Shown: positions 61,334 through 64,000 of the stretch, piece by piece | How positions within the stretch are numbered: the stretch's first letter is position 1 | Layout: each line of letters begins with the position of its first letter | Assembly: GCF_007859655.1 (NCBI RefSeq) | Contig: NZ_CP042304.1 | Coordinates: 62,001-126,000, forward strand | Reading direction: 5' to 3' | DNA: 64,000 bases | Origin: Devosia ginsengisoli | GTDB taxonomy: Bacteria > Pseudomonadota > Alphaproteobacteria > Rhizobiales > Devosiaceae | Program-made: the position numbers and the translations under genes | Notes under the pieces: model-generated | What the model was told of the DNA's origin: nothing | Databases searched by the model: none | Seen by the model: only the letters and a program-made list of their open reading frames with translations

Positions 61334-61783
61334 ATGCCCAGCCAATCCCCCATGGACCTCGCCCTCACCCTCGCCGAAGAGGCCGCCGCCCACGGCGAGG
61401 CCCCGGTCGGCGCCGTGGTCATGGAAGGCGAGGTGATCCTCGCCGCCGAGCGCAACCGCATGAAGGCCCTGGGCGATCCCACCGCCCATGCCGAAATGCT
61501 GGCCATCCGCACCGCGCTGCAAACTCGCGGTACCGGCCGCCTCGATGGCTGCGACCTCTATGTCACCCTCGAGCCCTGCGCCATGTGCGCCGGCGCCATC
61601 GCCCATACCCGCCTGCGCCGCGTCTATTTCGCCGCCGAAGACCCCAAGGCCGGCGCCGTCGAAAACGGCATCCGCCTCTTCACCCAGCCCACCTGCCACC
61701 ACGCCCCCGAAGTCATCTCCGGCCTCGGCGCCACCCGCTCCGAAACCCTGCTCCGCGAATTCTTCCGGGCCTTGCGGAGTTAG
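61334..61783 (+). CDS. tadA: tRNA-specific adenosine deaminase
   Basis: 149 residues. Cytidine-deaminase fold with zinc ligands HAEML and PCAMCAGA, and the catalytic Glu in HAE. It converts A34 to inosine in tRNA-Arg(ACG). A second ATG at 61352 (MDLALTLAEEAAAHGE) may be the real start. Confidence 0.93.
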   Translation: MPSQSPMDLALTLAEEAAAHGEAPVGAVVMEGEVILAAERNRMKALGDPTAHAEMLAIRTALQTRGTGRLDGCDLYVTLEPCAMCAGAIAHTRLRRVYFAAEDPKAGAVENGIRLFTQPTCHHAPEVISGLGATRSETLLREFFRALRS

Positions 61784-61812
61784 GCTGGCCTGCTTTGGGT
61801 TCCCACACCCCC

Positions 61813-61852
61813 GATGTCATCCCGGCCTTGAGCCGGGATCCATCCTGAGATG
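61813..61852. repeat. Family E repeat, single
   Basis: TCATCCCGGCCTTGAGCCGG, GATCCATCCTGAGATG; matches the right arms at 30024 and 43516. Confidence 0.75.
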
Positions 61853-61885
61853 CGTCAAGGCAACGCGATCGATGGAGAGAAAGCC

Positions 61886-62392
61886 CTACCGCGCCACCAG
61901 CATCGCCACCGCCGACAGCGCCAGCCCCGCCATCATCCCGAACGGATACATCGCATAAGCCGGCACATCATCCGGCAATTCCACGCCCGGCGGCCTGAAC
62001 TTCGTGCAAATGCGCCATTGCACCGGTGGCACGGCCCCCTCCAGCCGGTCGCGATAGAGCGGCACCCAGTGCCGCGCATCGTCGAAGGTTATCGCCATGG
62101 GCGCATTGCAGCATGTCGCCACCATGCGGCTGGTCTTGGTATCAGGCGTCAGCTTGTGCGCCTCCAGCAGGTGCCCGCCCTTGCTCACCTGCACCCGATC
62201 CTTGCGATAAAGCACATTCCCCGTGCCCCCCGCCGTATCGAGCAGCGGCGGCGCATCGGGCAGGGCGCCCAGCGCCCGTCCGGCCGCCTGGCAGTCGTCG
62301 CAATGGCAGATCACGCTGGCAATCGGCTTGCCCCACGCTTCGATTTCCACCTGCCCGCAACTGCAGCGGGCCATCACCTGTTTGTCCTTCAT
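61886..62392 (-). CDS. DUF6151 / GFA-like zinc protein with C-terminal helix
   Basis: 168 residues. Cysteine pattern CSCGQ, CHCDDC and a later CCN resembles the zinc-binding GFA (glutathione-dependent formaldehyde-activating) fold and fits DUF6151. One hydrophobic helix ends the protein (about 148-166), suggesting a membrane anchor. The substrate is unknown. Confidence 0.75.
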   Translation of the reverse strand: MKDKQVMARCSCGQVEIEAWGKPIASVICHCDDCQAAGRALGALPDAPPLLDTAGGTGNVLYRKDRVQVSKGGHLLEAHKLTPDTKTSRMVATCCNAPMAITFDDARHWVPLYRDRLEGAVPPVQWRICTKFRPPGVELPDDVPAYAMYPFGMMAGLALSAVAMLVAR

Positions 62393-62454
62393 CCGGCCTC
62401 CTTGTTACAGGCCAGACGAACGGATCATCGGGGATTCGACAAGCCAATCATCAG

Positions 62455-63333
62455 TTAGTGCGGATCGCTCTCCACCACCGGCACCTTGCCGGCGATATAG
62501 GCTTCCACCTTGTCCGCCAGGATGCGCTTGAAGCGCTCCTTTTCGGCTTCGGCATGCGCCACGATCTCGCGCACCCGCCAGAATTCCAGCGCCCCGAAAT
62601 TGGCGACATGCGGGCGGATATAGATGTCGGGCGGATAGGCCGCCATCATATGCGCCGTCAGCGAATGCATCATGATCTGGGCCGAGCCGAACCAGATGTC
62701 GATCGCCTTGTGGTCCGTCTTGGAAATGCCCTCCGACGGATCGCCATTGACGTCGATGCCGATCAGGAAATCGGTATTGATGTCGGCCTGGTCCAGCGGC
62801 AGCGGATTGACCACACCCCCATCGACAAGGATGTGGTTGGCATAGACCACCGGCTTGAACAGGCTCGGAATGGCGATCGATCCCGCAATGGCCGGCCGCA
62901 GCAGCCCCGAATTGAACACCACCTGGTGCCAGCTCTGGAAATCGGTCGCCACCACATAGAGCGGCACCTTCAGGTCCTTGAATTCGAGCGGAAAATTCTC
63001 CGGCGTGAACGTATCGACGATACTCGTCGCATCGAGCTGCATCGAAATCCCGTTCTTGAGAATCCCGCTGATGCCGCGGATCTGCGTCGCCCACAGCTTG
63101 GTGGCGATGATGCGCATCGTCCCCAGCACCTGGTAGGAATGCTCGCGCAATTCCTTGCCCGTCATGCCCGCCGCCCAGCCCGAGCCGATCAGCGCCCCGA
63201 TCGACGTGCCCGCTATGACCGAAGGCTTCAGCCCCAGCTCGTCCATGGCCTCGATATAGGGAATATGCGTCAGCCCGCGCGCCGAGCCGCCGCCCAGTGC
63301 CACACCGATCCGAGGTCCAGATATCGTCTCCAT
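62455..63333 (-). CDS. Patatin-like phospholipase (RssA-like)
   Basis: 292 residues. Oxyanion-hole GGGSARGLTH, nucleophile elbow GTSIGAL (GxSxG) and the dyad Asp in VDGGVVNPLP are complete. It should hydrolyse acyl esters of lipids. ATG 63333 has AAGGAG upstream; an in-frame GTG at 63567 would add 78 residues but overlap purD by 92 bases. Confidence 0.85.
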   Translation of the reverse strand: METISGPRIGVALGGGSARGLTHIPYIEAMDELGLKPSVIAGTSIGALIGSGWAAGMTGKELREHSYQVLGTMRIIATKLWATQIRGISGILKNGISMQLDATSIVDTFTPENFPLEFKDLKVPLYVVATDFQSWHQVVFNSGLLRPAIAGSIAIPSLFKPVVYANHILVDGGVVNPLPLDQADINTDFLIGIDVNGDPSEGISKTDHKAIDIWFGSAQIMMHSLTAHMMAAYPPDIYIRPHVANFGALEFWRVREIVAHAEAEKERFKRILADKVEAYIAGKVPVVESDPH

Positions 63334-63475
63334 CCCGCCCCGCTCCTTGCCTTTCGAACGCAGCCGGTCGGCGAGCGCCTTGCCCCGCAATTGCAGCGGC
63401 GTCAGCACAGGTTGCGACGGCGTCTCGTCAAAGACGGTCTTGAGCAAGGGTAGGCTGGCGAAGTTGAGGAATGGT

Positions 63476-64000
63476 TCAGGACGTCGTGCGGGCGATTTCG
63501 CGCCAGCCGATGTCCCGGCGGCAAAATCCGGACGGCCAAACAATCTTGTCCACGCCTGCGTAAGCACGGCTCTGCGCCTCTTTCACACTCCCGCCCAGAG
63601 CGGTGACGTTGAGCACGCGCCCGCCGGCAGCAAGTAAACGCGTACCGTCCCGACGCGTTCCGGCGTGAAACACCTGCAATGTGTCGCTATCCAGTCCCTC
63701 GGCACCCCTGATTTCGCTGCCCTTGCCATAGCTGCCCGGATACCCCTCGGTCGCCATGATGACGGTCAGCGCATACTGGTCCTTCCAGGCCACGTCATGG
63801 CCGGCAAGCGTCCCCGTCGCCGTGGCATGCAGCAATGGCAGCAGGTCGCTCTCCATGCGCAGCATCATCACCTGCGTTTCCGGGTCCCCGAACCGCGCAT
63901 TATATTCCACCAGCTTAGGCCCATCCGAAGTCAGCATCAGCCCGGCATAAAGCACGCCCTGATATGGCGTTCCCCGCGCCGCCAGCCCCTTCACTGTCGG
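63476..64000 (-). CDS. purD: Phosphoribosylamine-glycine ligase (C-terminal part)
   Basis: The final 174 or so codons of GARS; the rest lies beyond the right edge. The ATP-grasp core (GVLYAGLMLTSDGPKLVEYN, RFGDPETQVMM) and C-terminal blocks (GYPGSYGKGSEI, VFHAGT) are typical. It joins glycine to phosphoribosylamine in purine synthesis. Confidence 0.95.
   Translation of the reverse strand, partial: PTVKGLAARGTPYQGVLYAGLMLTSDGPKLVEYNARFGDPETQVMMLRMESDLLPLLHATATGTLAGHDVAWKDQYALTVIMATEGYPGSYGKGSEIRGAEGLDSDTLQVFHAGTRRDGTRLLAAGGRVLNVTALGGSVKEAQSRAYAGVDKIVWPSGFCRRDIGWREIARTTS

Overview
The window is GC-rich and gene-dense and looks like the chromosome of an alphaproteobacterium of the order Hyphomicrobiales. 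A Devosia-like organism is my best guess. It rests on the short HisG/HisZ pair, the aerobic (CobN/CobW/CbtAB) cobalamin set, a CIRCE-controlled groESL, a Zur/Znu zinc system and the palindromic intergenic repeats. I see no rRNA, tRNA, CRISPR array, prophage or insertion sequence.

Layout. 1-3754: a TadG-like pilus protein (cut by the left edge), an L,D-transpeptidase, a single-domain response regulator, tag, a possible 19-residue leader ORF and two tandem DUF1127-like small proteins. 3912-9665: hisS-hisZ-hisG, a small Gly-rich membrane protein, a GT2 glycosyltransferase and a TSUP exporter. 9670-13091: a Sel1-repeat protein, a BrnA-like orphan and groES-groEL with CIRCE and promoter. 13160-22904: DUF427, a DMT transporter, a sigma-54 activator, a ROK regulator, a degenerate EAL protein, a HAD phosphatase, ribF, a LuxR-type regulator and a polyproline protein. 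23120-30006: ileS, lspA, a lipoprotein, an RluB-like pseudouridine synthase and rsmD. 30170-34965: zinc homeostasis (zur, znuB, znuC, znuA and an AztD-like metallochaperone) with three similar candidate Zur boxes. 36536-53264: a cobalamin region that starts with a B12 riboswitch and continues cbtB-cbtA-cobW-cobN-cobO, then cobE, cobK, cobA-cobB-cobQ-cobD and cobP, interrupted by a secreted protein, a CDF transporter and a TylF-like methyltransferase. 53476-58838: a sugar kinase with zwf-pgl-edd (Entner-Doudoroff entry). 59002-64000: a small protein, mutL, tadA, DUF6151, a patatin phospholipase and the 3' end of purD.

Two sequence-wide properties matter to anyone using this annotation. First, eleven plus-strand genes are interrupted by one-base length changes, almost all in C or G runs. 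Restoring one base at each site gives proteins of normal family length. I give these genes their restored extents and treat the shifts as probable assembly errors. Second, at least eight families of short palindromic repeats fill the intergenic spaces, and four insertions lie in frame inside cobN. Independently, the word GGGCAGGG (a KOPS-type motif) is strongly biased to the plus strand, which suggests that the plus strand runs from origin to terminus.
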